This document shows, one piece after another, positions 38,583 through 51,860 of a DNA stretch of 64,000 nt; the stretch's first letter is position 1; each line of letters starts with the position of its first letter. Both the position numbers and the translations under genes were made by a program. The stretch comes from Owenia fusiformis (taxonomy: Eukaryota; Annelida; Polychaeta; Sabellida; Oweniidae), in contig CAIIXF020000001.1 of assembly GCA_903813345.2 (NCBI GenBank), positions 16,885,915-16,949,914 of the forward strand. Reading direction: 5' to 3'. The notes below the pieces were generated by a model. That model searched no databases. It was not told the DNA's origin and saw only the letters and a list, made by a program, of their open reading frames with translations.

Positions 38583-41500
38583 GAATTTGAACAAAATATT
38601 TTTGCAAATTACTCAGTTTGAATAAAATATGAGATAAAAACATATACACCAATTTATAAAAATACATTTGTTCTATCATGTACAGTTTGTTTCAGGGACA
38701 TTATTGTCGAATTAATTTGTAAAAAGAGATAATATTTATATGGGATTTTTGCTCCCGATTCAACGTTTTAAAATTCGTCATGAAAATAACGCAGTGACCT
38801 CATTTCGCAACAAATATCTTGTTTAAAAAACAACTATGCTCTTATCTAAATAGAAAGACAAAGCTTTAAGTATTTGTTTTAGCTATTGACAATAAAAATT
38901 GTATCGTCAAAATTTGATTTAGATGAATAATTAGGGTTTCTAATTGAGGAAATCAGGATGACTTAATAAAATTGGAATAAAGATGGAGGTTGTGCATTGA
39001 ACTGCATGTAATTTTGAATAGCACAGAGGATATTCATACATTCAATCAAATGCATGATAGGTCATCGTGCCATGAACACGTACATTCAGTTCATCAGTAT
39101 TTTTAAGTTGTATTTTAATGAACGTTATCAATTAACAAAAAACAATTATTCACAAACACGTTTCAAATTAAAATACAAGATGTAAAACGACCAAAGACAT
39201 AACACTGAGTAAACTAATCAGCTTCATGAAATTGGGAAATTGAGAATTTCGTTACCATAAAAAGTTCAATGATAATTTTCTCTGAAAATCACAATGGTAG
39301 CACCACCACAATTAAATAATCATTAAAAATATTTTTAGAAGTATTTTTTGACTGAAACATGACGGTTCTATTTGCTCATATTTAGGGACCATATGAAAAG
39401 AATATAATATTGTTCAATGACTTAGAATTGGACATGTTCAATACAATAAATATGTATTATCTGTGCTGAGATTGAAAAACATATTTGAGTCAATGATAAT
39501 TTTAACTGCAGGTACAAATAATTTGTAACTTAAAATGTTAGATGTTTGACAACTTTCACTATAATTGGTTTGAAAGCAATATTTATTCTTGATAGCTCTA
39601 TCAGTACAAAAAGGTCTTCTTTAGGCCCAGTTATAATTTAAACTGAGTTAAACATAAAAGAAAATCTATAAATAACACAACTTTTTTTGCAAATCCATTC
39701 AAACTTTCCCTGATTTGTATTCATTCTAATTCGTTTTTAAAGAATATTTTGCAGAATCAACAAATATTCAGTTAAAAGAAATAAGAAATATAAGCCATTT
39801 TGAAACAACAAAATATAGAGTGGTCTTTTAATCACAAATTTATGATAATTATAAAATGTTAGGTATATAATATATATTTTAACAGTTATTTCGGATAAAT
39901 TAGATAACAAGAAATCATAATTATTTTGGTGATAATCCTAGGAATTAATTATTCAAAAGATTAAGTAAACAGCTTGGCAAGCTTAAAGGTACAATTGCAT
40001 ATCATAGCACAGTCATCAAATAAATGAATTAAATATTGTTTGTTGGTGTTTTCTCTTTTTTCCTTGTATAACCTCTCTTGTTTTCTATTCTCAATAAACT
40101 TGATGACTTTAACTGAGTAATGGCCCGATATTATCAAACTAGTATATTAGATAGATATTGATTTTTAAGATGTGAATTAGACATATAGTCTAATAACTCT
40201 AAATTCATACAAAATAAAATGCATAAGTTTCAAAATCTAACATGGCTCTTGAAGTGAGTAACTTAAGTAAACTTGAATACGGATGTTTAGATCATAAAAG
40301 AACATTGTTGCAATTTGATGCTAAATGTATATAAAATGTTGGCATTTGTACTTTCTTATTTCTAGTAGAAAACTACAAAATGAAAAGTGATATTTTTGTG
40401 TCATTTGAAATAAGCCCTTAATCTAATTTAACAAAAGGCTGTCTTAGCATTAGTCATAAACAAGTCAAGGTTTAGTCCAAAGTCTACATCATGTGCTATA
40501 CTTTAACAAACAGAAATCAGAATTTATTTTTAGTTACTAACATTTTATATAATGTTAGTTTTCTTCCTGGTTTTATGTGTAAAGGTAAAAAACGGAAATG
40601 TATTTTTTATTTCAGATCTATACTATTAGTAAATCATATTGCCTTTGTACACGTACATATCTCTATATATATACATACATATACCTTTGCAGGCTTATGC
40701 TAGTATATTGAAGCTGTCTGCCGGTCTAATCAATATCCTTGCTTCAGAAATGTTAGCAAACTAGCTAGTACAGAGCTCTGCGTTAAAATAGAAAGGAGAA
40801 AGTAGAGAAATCACTTCATCAAATGGATGCCTTCCATATAGCGGGTGTCATGTTTGCGAGTCATGGGGCACTCATTTTTAATCAGTTTAAGTTTGTAGAA
40901 AATTTAATTTATTACTTTTTCCAGGAACTATTAAATTGTAGAAAATATACATGAATATACGGATCTTATTTAACATATGTTGTAACCATTAAAAAGGATA
41001 AAATTCAATTACACGTAAATGTTTTTCTTATTACTGTGCCTGTATACCTTTGAGGGTTTCAAGTGAATTGTATTAGGTGTGCTTAAGGACAATCTGTACT
41101 TTCTACCATTTTGATGACTGTGTGCTTTTTTAAGATGAACACAACAATCATAGGCTAAATCTTTCATTTTTATTATTATAAAAAGGTACTTTAGTGTACC
41201 CAGATTATTAATTGAGTGTTATTTTTTTTCTTGAGAATGCGGTCTTCTTTTCAAAATTACAAAAACTTCTCATCATGCAAATGCAGATGTATATTGTAAC
41301 CTTTTGGTATAAATAAGTCTATATCTTTATTTTATTTTGTTTATCAAACAAACAATTAATTACTTGTACTTCAAATGTTATTTGTGTCTTTGGAAGATTG
41401 CCTATTTTTCATATACTGTACTTCAGTTTTAGTTATTGTTTTAGTGTTATTTGAGAACACCCCTCTTTAGTTGACATTTTCCTCATGGTTCTCTACCAAC

Positions 41501-42239
41501 AATGTAGTATAGTGTGATAGTTTCCTACATGTATATTGCATGTGAAATCTACAAACTGGTGTTAGAGGATAGTTTTGGTTTTGTTTCCTTTCTACATCTC
41601 AAACTCTGTAGGTGGACTTTGTAACATTGAACTCTACACTTTTTGTTCAGGGTATGTAAAATATGCAAATCCATTCTCTAAAGGATATATTTTTCATGTA
41701 AACGCATGTTATTTTAAAAGTATGTCATCAGAGAAATCATTTACATTTTATGGCCTGTTCTTGGCATGTTGTCTGGTTTATCATGAATAGCTGCTTAATG
41801 TATGTGAGCTGGATGTATCCTTATAGGATTTATGAGTGATAAGGTGTCTATGTTTCCAGCAAATTCATGCATTGGCTTTTGAAAGATTGATCTAGTGTTT
41901 TCGTGGCAAAAAAATTAAACATTATACCATACATTTAGCTCTGCCTATAACTATAAATCCTAAGATTGCAAGGCTAACATCTATAGCTTTTATTTGTGCA
42001 TTTTACTAAGACTAAAAAGTGGAAGCAAACAAGAGTAAGACATTCAGCATGCCAGCATGTTCCTTATCATAAAAAAATACTATCTAAAAAAAGTGACACC
42101 TGATCCTCATGACATCAAAAATAGGTGCAATCAAAAAAGATTGATATGCAGAAATGTTCAGATTCATAATTTCATAATTGTTGAAATAGGGGATGTCCTA
42201 GTGTAGTTGACTACTTAGAAGCATATTACACTTCCTTAA
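38583..42239. other. AT-rich stretch without recognised features
   Basis: Only short, non-conserved frames are present, and no repeat stands out by eye. It may be the long 5' intron of the L3MBTL-like gene or intergenic DNA. Confidence 0.4.
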
Positions 42240-42560
42240 ATGACAATTTTGCTAATCAGTGGCCATTTTGAAAAATGGTGGACATTTTGACATATGTTAT
42301 TTTACATTTTTGCTATAACTGGAAAAGTAAAAGAGCGATTTTGTTGATTTTTTTTATTTGAACATATTACATTTTCCAATGACATTTTTACTACTAAGCA
42401 GCCATTTTGAAACATACTGGCCATTTTTATATGTGTTATTTTACATTTTTTTGCCAGCTAAAAAAGTAGTGGAACTATTTTGTTGTGTCATTAGTTATAA
42501 GCATATTACACTGTCTAATGACAAATTGGCTAATGCCATTTCCAAAAATGGCAGCCATGG
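42240..42560. repeat. Three diverged units of about 120 bp
   Basis: GCCATTTTGAAA ... TATGTTATTTTACATTTTT ... AAAAGTA recurs at about 42260, 42400 and 42520. Confidence 0.55.
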
Positions 42561-42699
42561 CTGTTTGATGGTAATTGCTACGCTTTGGTGTTGCTAGTGT
42601 TATCCAGTTGAACTTTTAAATCAATGTTATATCAATTACCCTGCATGCAGAGTCTAGTTAAACTACACTCTGCCTAGTAGAGACCATATTACAGTTTAG

Positions 42700-42930
42700 T
42701 AGCCCCGCCCCCACGACGGGTACCGGTGACAGTTTGGGTAATAAATCACTTCTGACCTACGCACTGACCTTTCTTCCACTAATCAGCGAGCTTGAAGAAA
42801 CATACGCCAAATGTGTTCTAATTGAATACGCGCGTGTCATTGGTCAATTCCGGGCTCAACGATGACGTCAGAAGGAATGACCATATATAGAACGTCGGTC
42901 AAATTTGGCCGACGAATACTGATTGGCGCG
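42700..42930 (+). promoter_or_regulatory. Promoter-like segment with GC box, CRE, TATA-like box and splice donor
   Basis: The features run in promoter order: CCCCGCCCCC (42703-42712), ATTGG (inverted CCAAT) near 42839, CRE TGACGTCA (42863-42870), TATATAG (42884-42890), then GCGCG|GTGAGT at 42931. The transcript between TATA and donor would be about 15-20 bases or start upstream. CpG is visibly denser than in the surroundings. It may drive the L3MBTL-like gene at 51.9 kb. Confidence 0.4.
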
Positions 42931-43287
42931 GTGAGTTCAGAGGTTTATTTAAGTTTGAAAGAGTGAAGACGAAGCTCTCTTTTAAGAAGTGAAGTCAAAC
43001 GAATGCAAAGGGTATATATCAATTATGATGAAATGCTTATCATGATTGTCATAGGCATTAAATGCTTTAATAAGACCTTTTTTTATGTAAATGCCCATGT
43101 TTAGTACATCATGTAAATATTGACTTCAGTAAAATATACTGTTTATTTAATTCCAACATTTTGTGTCCTTGAGTTAGCGATAACATTTTGACGTCAGTTG
43201 ATCCAAATGTAAATTCCTGGCCATATATCAATATCATGTTTCAAGTCATGTTCTTGGTCATGGTTTGAGCAACTCCTTTGGTTTTAT

Positions 43288-43351
43288 AACCATTTTATTG
43301 CTAAAATGTGACTGAATTGAACCATTTTATTGCTAAAATGTGACTGAATTG
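43288..43351. repeat. 32-bp direct duplication
   Basis: AACCATTTTATTGCTAAAAT plus GTGACTGAATTG occurs twice in tandem. Confidence 0.85.
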
Positions 43352-44469
43352 TGAGAGGGGCTTCTGTCTGAAAAATCACCAATAACTGGGTAAGATTTCA
43401 TAAATCCAACAGACCAATCATCATTTTTTGGGCCAAAACTTGTAAACGAAGATCCTCTGAATTTTTTTAATGTACCAAGGTTGAAGATTGAAGGAATAAC
43501 TTAACTACAAATATAACATTATTCAACATGAATAGTTTATTAACGTCAGTGAAGGAGAAAATGCACAATGTGAACTGAATTATTATAAAAACAGTCTAGA
43601 TTTTCCACTTGTCATTAGAAACTGGCAAGGGAAAGATATTAGATGTATAAGTGATGTATTAACTAGAACTGAAATCTGTTGAAATAAAAAAGCATATAAT
43701 AATTTTAAGTCTCAAAAACATTTTTTGGTTTCGATCTGATAGCACACATTGGAAACTAAATTGGAAACGCTGATCTGAAAACTAACAAGGGGGATCAAAT
43801 TTCAAATCTTTCTCAGACCAGGGGCGTTGCCAACTTTCATTCAGGGGGTTGCGATCGCCAAAAAAGATTCGGTGCGACTGTGGGTGCGATTGTGGCATAA
43901 ACAAGCCAAAAAATTAAGATTTTTCTTGAATTTTACAAAAATTGGTGCAAAATTGAGCTAGAAGCTTCAAATGAAAAGCATTTTAAAGCTCTTTTCTTCT
44001 ATCTCACATATTTTCATTGGTTATAGGGGGAGGGCTATGCCTATGCAGACTGATAATGAAACATTACAGTATTATTAGAAAGATTTTCTAAGGTTTGAGT
44101 GTATAGTGCATTAGTTTGAAAATTATTTTTAGTATTACAGATGGTAAAATTTTTTAGTATTACAGATGGCATTCTCTGTCATACTCACCCACAAGGCCAT
44201 TCCTATTTGAAAATTAATCAGGTTGTTCTGTACATGTTTTTGTAAATGTAGAGGTTAAACTAATTGAACTAGTGATGTGATGAAAATGATATACAGCTAT
44301 ACAGTATTTTACTTATTTATTCTTCAAAATAAATAATGTAAAAAACATTTAAAAATGACGACAGATTTCCTGTGTTTTATTGTATTGTGAATACTGGTGT
44401 TAAAATTCGGAACCTTTGTCACAGTATTAGTCTTTGTATGCGCATTGAATTGCTGAGTTAGGGATAAAG

Positions 44470-46900
44470 GAATTTTTCAGATAAGCCTTAATTAAGCTGT
44501 TTCCTCCTGTTCATCCTGCAATTGTTTTGATGAGTTCAAATGATGAAACATATATTCCTGCATACGTTTTCACTTGTTGAGAACTTGTCAACATTACCAT
44601 TTACTTATTATTGAGGTGTTTAACAGGGGTCCACAAAAATTAAAAAATATTAGATTTTGATATTTTTGAAGTTTACAACGGATTATCTACTTATGAATCA
44701 GATTTTGGGAAGGTTATTAGCATGACATGCTTTTATCTAGCATGATTTTATCTGTTTAATTGAAAATAAGATCGTCTGTCTGATTATATTTTGCATTCAA
44801 AATGATTAAAAATAATTGTTCCATTAAGTTCACTTTCTTTTAACATCATCTTGTTTTTTGTTGATCCGCCAATTGTTTTGATATCTTTAAATGATAAAAC
44901 ATATATTCCTACATACGTTTTCACTTGTTGAACACTTGTCAACATTACCATTTACTTATTATTGAGGGGTTTGACAGGGGTCCACAAAAATTAAAAAATA
45001 TTAGATTTTGATATTCTTGAAGTTTACAACGGATTTTCTACTTATGAATCGGTTTTGGGAAGCTTATTAGCATGACCTATTGATTTTTTCTGTTTAATTG
45101 AAAATAAGATTGTTTGTCTGATTATATTTTACATTCAAAATGATTAAAAATAATGGTTCCATTTAGTTCACTTTCTTTTAACATCATCTTGTTTTTGTTG
45201 ATCCGCCAATTGTTTTGATATGTTTAATTGATAAAACATATATTACTACATACATTTTCACCTGTTGAGGACCTGTCAACATTACCGTTTACTTATTATT
45301 GAGGGGTTTAACAGGGGTCAAGAAAAATATTAGATTTTGATATTTTTGAAGTTTACAACAGATTATCTACTCATTAATCGGCTTTTGGAAAGTTTATTAT
45401 CCCATCGAACGAAGTTCAGTAGGGATAGAGTGAAGCCCTCCCTCCGTCCGTCAGTCCGTCAGTCAGTCAGTCCATCCGTTCATCTGTCTGGAAGATAACC
45501 TGAATACTAGTAGACAGATTTTCTTCATATTTGGTGGAAAGATGTATATTGGTGAATAGTAATACGCAAAAAAAATTCAAGATGGCCGCCAGTTTAAAAA
45601 TGGCAGAAATTTTACGCAAAAATCTTATGTTTTTCATTTTAAACCAAAATAAGAAACATTATTATTTGAAATATTGGTAGTATATTAACGATAGCTATCT
45701 ATTTCACATATATCCTGGATATTTCACCCTGACCCCCAGGGGCCGTAAATGGGGGGGGGGGGTTGGGAAAACACAAATTTGCATTAATTTTGAGATGTTT
45801 TTGAAGTGTAGTTTTATTATACTCAAATGAAAGGCAATTTAGAGTAGATTGCAAATATTGTAGCGTTTTTCTGATTCGGGCCTCAAAAAATTCAAAATGG
45901 CTGTCTAATGCGGGATTTTGCAATTATTATATTTCTTAAAAGTATGGCTATATTATACTCAAATTGAAGGAATTTCAGAGTAGATCACAATTATGGCAGT
46001 GTTTTTCGGATTTATGCCTCTGAAAATTCAAAATATCCGACTAGAGCAGAAATTCGCCATTACTTAGAGTCATCTTTAAAGTATGGTTACAATGATCTAA
46101 AATATCTATTGAAGGAAAGAGTAGATGGTAAATATTACATTGTGACTGTACAGATTGATGATTTATATGGTGTTCGTTGGGATTTGCTACTCCGTGAAGT
46201 TGCCATTTTCTAATTAGTATGACGTATTGATCTTATCTGTTTAATTGAAAATAAAATCGTCTGTCTGATAATATTGTGCATTCAAAATGATTAAAAACAA
46301 TGATTCCATTTACAGTTCATTTTCTTTTAACATCATCTTGTTTTTTGTTGATCCGCCAATTGTTTTGATGTTTAAATGATAAAACATATATTCCTATATA
46401 CATTTTCACCTGTTGAGGACCTGTCAACATTACCATCTCCTTATTATTGAGGGGTTTAACAGGGGTCAACAAAAATATTAGATTTTGATATTTTTGAGGT
46501 TCACAACAGATTATCTACTCATTTATCGGCTTTTGGAAAGTTTATTAGTATGACATATTGATTTTAGCTGTTTAATTGAAACTAAGATCGTCTGTCTGAC
46601 TATATTTTGCATTCAAAATGATAAAAAATAATGGTTCCATTTAGTTTCACTTTATTTTAACATCATCTTGTTTTTCGTTGATCCGCCAATTGTTAAATGA
46701 TATGTTTATTTGATAAAACATATATTCCTACATACGTTTTCTTCCGTTGAGGACCTGTCAACATTATCGTTTACTTATCATTGAGGGGTTTAACAGAGGT
46801 CCATAATAATGAAAAACATTAGATATTGACACTTTTGAAGTCTACAACGAATTATCTACTTATGAATCGGCTTTTGCATTTAAATTATAATCTAAGATGA
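44470..46900 (+). repeat. Tandem array of about 340-bp units, five copies, one interrupted
   Basis: Units share GTTGATCCGCCAATTGTTTT, ACATATATTCCTACATACGT, ACCTGTCAACATTACC, TTGAGGGGTTTAACAGGGGT and GAAAATAAGATCGTCTGTCT. Copies centre near 44600, 44950, 45290, 46440 and 46770. The third is split by the insertion at 45399-46183. Diverged inverted units follow at 47980-48400. Confidence 0.85.
45399..46183. mobile_element. Insertion within the 340-bp array
   Basis: It is absent from the other units. The ends ATCCCATCGAACGAAG and GTTCGTTGGGAT are inverted. It starts with a CCGTCAGTCCGTCAGTCAGT microsatellite and has no transposase frame. Confidence 0.6.
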
Positions 46901-46932
46901 ATTAAGAATTTATTCCCGCTATTTATAAAATT

Positions 46933-47040
46933 AGATTTTAACATCAATAAAGCATATGATATGATGTGGGGTGAAAGGATATATGATTTTTGCAATACAG
47001 GCTATCTCTGCAAGCACATAACTTTAGTAATAGATTATTT
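46933..47040 (+). pseudogene. Short reverse-transcriptase-like relic
   Basis: One frame reads LDFNINKAYDMMWGERIYDF, then CNTGYLCKHITLVIDYF. This resembles the LDxxKAYDxVWxxGLLxxL ... GIxGxxxxLIxxYF block of non-LTR reverse transcriptases. Only about 36 codons remain; there is no catalytic YADD. It could be chance. Confidence 0.3.
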
Positions 47041-47979
47041 TATTTAGTAGAAAATAGAATATCCCATGAGGCAATGCTAGAACCCAAACGCTCTATATTG
47101 AAATTAATAAATGCCGCCTCGCCCAATATTTTTTTCTCGAATAGGTATTCTGCCATATCAAGCTCCTGATCATCCAGTATTTGTTTAATATTGCCCGCAG
47201 AAATTAGGTTATTAGTATTACCACAGTTAATGCCCAGAGCTGAAATAGCAAAAATTATATGCATTGAAAGATATGTCATTTCCCGGGGAAAATTGCCGGG
47301 CGTTAATGCATAATTGGCCCGCAACTATGGCCCGCCACTATGACGTCACATATTGCTCAGATCAATAAAGTAACATAAATGCCTTCTAAACTAGCACTAA
47401 TACCCCTATAACACTCCCGGCAAGGTGGTAATAATAGTAATTGATCTGGGTACTATCCACAAAAATGTTCATCTTTTTGAATTAGACTTGAATTAAATCT
47501 TCAATAAATGAAAATCTGAACCATTTTAAGATATTCGAAAAATTCAGAAACTGCAAATAATTCAATTATAACTATTTAAAACAATTTAGATTGCTAGGAT
47601 ATGATAATAACCTTAAAAGTAAACATTTGATTAGTTATACCAATCATTGTGATTTTAGAGCCCAAATATTATCTCGTTTTACAGTTTCAGTTGTATAAAT
47701 CTTCTTGCTGTCAACGTATTTATAATACTCTACACTTATTTAGTGCCTGTTTATAATGATACCGACATTATTGTAATATTGAAATCATATGAGTAATAAA
47801 GATCCCCAAGTGGAGGTCAATGTCCCCCCCCCCATTTGTGACATGGCCTCGTACGAATTAGGTTGTAGACATCAGGATGAAACCTGTTTTCATGATTTAT
47901 ACACCTTAATGATGTAATTTAATCGTAACAATGTACTAGCTTTCCATCTAAGAACTATCCGGAAAAATATTTAATTTTC

Positions 47980-48400
47980 GTAAAATAGACCCCTGCTGAA
48001 ATCGTTCATAAATGAAGTTCTGTAACCTTGTATGGTGCACAAAAATTCACGAATGGTCAATGATATAATCCTAACTAGCAAAAGCAAATTAAAAACATAA
48101 GGCTGTAACAATAAGTTTAAAAAAAATTATACAGTGTTTGATGAGGTATACCCCCCACTGTGAACTTGGATTCCATTTTGATCTAACTTTTCAATTGAAA
48201 TTTTACATTATGCTCTTGATATATAATAATTCATACTTTTTGCACTAATTTATTATCTATTTACAAGAAATCTTTTAAAATGATTATTTCTTTAAAAAAT
48301 GGACCCCTGCTTAAATCTCAAATAAATGATAAATGGTAATGTTGTGTGGTTCTCAACAAGCAATACCATATTCAATGATATTAAATCTATCAATGTAATC
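47980..48400 (-). repeat. Two diverged inverted copies of the 340-bp unit
   Basis: GGACCCCTGCTTAAATCTCA ... GGTAATGTTGTGTGGTTCTC (48300) is the complement of the unit's CAACATTACC ... AACAGGGGTCC. A second copy begins with AGACCCCTGCTGAAATCG at 47987, 312 bases before it. Confidence 0.6.
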
Positions 48401-49217
48401 TATAAAAATGATTGCAACTTGAACAGGAGGTAATTTTAAAATTATTGTCAATTCCTTTAACACTAAGTAGCAGACTCAATCAATAATTGGTTATGTTGAC
48501 ATAAAAGATATAACATTTGCATTATTTATGACACATGCTGCAATGACATTATCTAATTTATCTAAATAAATGTAATCCTTAAATAAAATTGTATTGGCTC
48601 ATATAATGAGCCTAATGATATTTGACATATCATCGCTATTTCCAGTCACTTAGCTTTTTGGGAACTTAATATGTGATTTTGACATACAAAATCAGTTTTC
48701 TTTTATTCACAACTTATTTTATTTCCAGTGGTGTTGAGCAATTAAATTAAATCGACTTCACTTAACATTTCTCACTTTTTAGACAAGATGATCCTTTTAG
48801 CTTGTCAAGCTTTTCTGAGTAGAATTTGCTGTATTACGTATGAAGAATAAATATATGGAAAAAAAAAATAAAAAAACAAAAATAAAAAACTTATTTTATT
48901 TGAAATCTCAGAATGTTTCAAATCCTATTTTGATCCTTTCACGCCTAACCATCGCGTAAGCAGGCGTCACCGTACAGCGTCAAAAAATCCAGTAGTACAG
49001 TTTTCTGTACGGTGACGGTAATTAACTGAGTTGAAGCAAAAACTATAATGAGGGTTTTAAAAAAATTAATTAGATGAAAATAAATACGATTTCGGGTGTA
49101 ATGAAAACAGCATTCTCTTAGGAATGGTTTTAACTTTCTAATTATGATAAAAGTTTTTCGAGCACTGCTCGGATTTTTTCTGACTGGATCGGCCCACATA
49201 ATCGACTCGAGAGAAAA

Positions 49218-49492
49218 ATGGTGTTTTTTTCACTTTTCGTTTGGTTATTATTTTCCCTGTCGTCTGAGAATATGGATTATTTTTATGAGAATATGTATTT
49301 GTTATCTACACATTTTAGAACAGATGAATATTCGGCAAATAATCATTCAGTGTATTTATTTAAAAAAGATCAGAACTGTACGGTGACGCATCAGCTGTAC
49401 GGTGACGCTTCCTTAGATTTTATGAAGTGCTCTAGGCTTACTGTTCGAACAAGAGATAAAGAAGCGTCAGATCTACATGTATATTATCACTG
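49218..49492 (+). CDS. Hypothetical exon in foldback arm (signal-peptide-like start)
   Basis: The frame MVFFSLFVWLLFSLSSENMD has a hydrophobic start and ends at a good splice donor (CACTG|GTGAGT). The other arm keeps an open, similar frame (50162-49956, - strand) for about 65 codons, but substitutions look unconstrained. No further exon was found. It is probably a chance frame, or at best a captured gene fragment. Confidence 0.2.
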
Positions 49493-50430
49493 GTGAGTAT
49501 CAAGCGAATGTTACAGCCGTCACCTTCGCATTTAAGATGGCGGACAGGAAGTATTAATTTCGATATTTTTAGTTTTCATGGAATTAACTATTTGAAAGTT
49601 GACGTAATGCTTTGGTATCATTTGAACTAAACCAGGCTTTTCTCATATGACTAACAAAGATAGCCTACACAGCCGTCTTCACCCCATGCAAGATATTGCA
49701 TCTTTCATCCTAAAAAGTCACACGTGCAAGATGAGATTTACTTGTGACATCCCTTGTTTTAAAACATCAATAACATATAGCAACAAGAGAGTTTTTGGTT
49801 TCATGATCTTTAGGCTTACCGTATCATACATTTCCAGTAACCTTCCATTAAGCTGTGGAAGATATCGTTGACCTGTAGCGCCCATGCACTATATATGAAC
49901 AAATGATCATACTCCAGAGTTTCCATTTCATACAATCTTAGTCTCATTTAGTTCATCAAAGCATAGCGTCACCGTACAGCTGGTGCGTCACCGTACAAAT
50001 TTGATCTTTTTTGAATATACATAATAAATGGTTGTTTGCTGAATCTTCGCCCGTTCTAAAATGTGTAAGTAACAAATACATATTCTCATAAAAATAATCC
50101 ATACTCTCAGACGGTAGGGAAAATAATAACCAAACAAAATGTAAAAAAAATCCTTTTTTCACTCTGGTCGATTATGTGGGCCGATTCACTCAGAAAAAAT
50201 CCGAACAGTGCTCGTAAAACGTTTATCATAATCAGAAAGTTAAAACCATTTCTAAGAGAATGCTGTTTTTATTTCACATGAAATCGTATTAGTTTTCATC
50301 AAATTAATTTTTTTAAACCCTTGTCATAGTTTTTGCTTCAAAGCAGTTAATTTGCGTTACCGTACAGAAAACTGTACTCCGCTATTTTTTGACGCTGTAC
50401 GGTGACGCCTGCTTACGCGATGGTAAGGCG

Positions 50431-50557
50431 TGCCTTTATCAACTGTAATAAAATTGAATTGAAGCACCACAAAACAATTAGATAAAACCGATAATACGTC
50501 ATATTGATTCCCCAAAAATTCATCCCAAATTCAATTCAGTTTTATTACAGTTGATAA
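50431..50557. mobile_element. Small palindromic insertion nested in the foldback right arm
   Basis: CCTTTATCAACTGTAATAAA ... and TTTATTACAGTTGATAAAGG form about 27-bp inverted ends. The left arm of the larger element lacks this DNA. Confidence 0.7.
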
Positions 50558-50927
50558 AGGATCCAGATAGGATTCGAAATGTTCTGTGATTTCAAATAAT
50601 AAAGGTTGTGAACAGGCCATTTTGTGAATACAACCAGTGAAAATCGCCTGTTGCCTGCTGCTAATGAAAACCCTGCTAATGGTGAAAGCCTTCATAATTC
50701 CCCGTTCTGTGGCATGTAACAAGTAAGTTTGCAAAATAATGCAGACTATATCTTGGGGTTATAGGTATTTTCTAATGATCAGGTGTATTTTTAAGGCTAA
50801 TTCATTATCTCCAGGAAAAGTACATGTACAAAGATGTTAAAGTCAATTGGGGTTTCTAGATAATGAAGGATCTATCAACACATCATCACCCAACTTAGTT
50901 CAAGTTTCAACATAGTAGCAAACTGTT

Positions 50928-50982
50928 TTTTTTTATTTTTAATGTTTAATGGAGTTTCCATTAAACATTAAAAATAAAAAAA
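50928..50982. repeat. Perfect 26-bp hairpin with 3-base loop
   Basis: TTTAATGGA-GTT-TCCATTAAA lies at the centre; the pairing extends outward through ATTTTTAATG/CATTAAAAAT and the T/A runs. Confidence 0.9.
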
Positions 50983-51670
50983 TCTCGAGTTAAATGAGTT
51001 TTGAAATATGATTCATGGAAAAATTTAATCAATTCGAATGAATTGAAAACTAACATTCTCCATGCTGTTTTCTTAATAGGATTAGTCAGGCTGTAATTGT
51101 TTTCACCAAAAACCTTTTTTAAATCTTTTAAATCCCTATCAGAGACATATTCTTTTTTTAAAAATCAAGTGTTATTGTGTATTAACCTAATGGTTTCACT
51201 TATTATATTATTATTAAGTAGTGGAGATGATATAAATTTAGAACAATCTTTGCAATTCAGTTTTTGTAATTCAAGCTAAATGCTAAATATATTAAGGCAT
51301 AAAGCATTATGCTTAAATAGAGCAAGAGATGACCTGATATTTAATGCCACTTTGCACATAATTTCACCAATTGTGTGTAAATAGTCCAAATATAAATGTG
51401 ATTTTTGAAGCGAGACCACAAAACATATTTTTAAACTGTTGATTCTATACATCTTTTTGATGAACTTGAACATAAACCCATACAACCAAACTGCAACTAT
51501 AATTTTTTATGATAATAAAGTTATGTTCTCACAAAATTTTGATGGCCAAACTTATTGACTCCTCCATAGATGTCTTATGGAATATTTCCAATTTTGAATG
51601 AAACAGAACATATATTTCAGGTAGCTATGGCAACTCTATCGGAAAGTCCAATACTTGATTAGAAAATGGG

Positions 51671-51780
51671 ACTCGTGATATGATTTTAATCCACTCATGG
51701 ATATTGATATCTGTACTCTCTTGCTACGCTCGCTCGTGCAGATATCATATCAACTCGTGGATAAAAATCATATCACTCAT
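51671..51780. mobile_element. Imperfect hairpin (MITE-like)
   Basis: GTGATATGATTTTAATCCAC and its near complement GTGGATAAAAATCATATCAC enclose GCTACGCTCGCTCG. It ends 80 bases before the 51861 acceptor. Confidence 0.55.
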
Positions 51781-51860
51781 AAATCATAGGATATCCTCTA
51801 TTTGTACCAAAAAATACCAATCAGAGATTAACAACCCTCTATTATCATATTTTCTTTCAG

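Larger units (their letters stand above)
48897..50601. mobile_element. Foldback element with 500-bp arms and repeated CGTCACCGTACAG motifs
   Basis: The arms 48897-49408 and 49965-50601 are inverted and closely similar (outer ends TATTTGAAATC/GATTTCAAATA). The 13-base motif CGTCACCGTACAG, or its complement, sits at both the outer and inner ends of each arm (48963, 49005, 49378, 49394, 49969, 49986, 50355, 50394, approximately). These could be transposase binding sites. No transposase frame was found. Confidence 0.78.

Noticed and set aside
47040-47324. 94-codon frame on the - strand (MRANYALTPGNFPREMTYLS ...)
   Set aside because: No recognised family, no flanking splice signals of note, and it overlaps repeat-like DNA. 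It is kept as undetermined, not called a gene.
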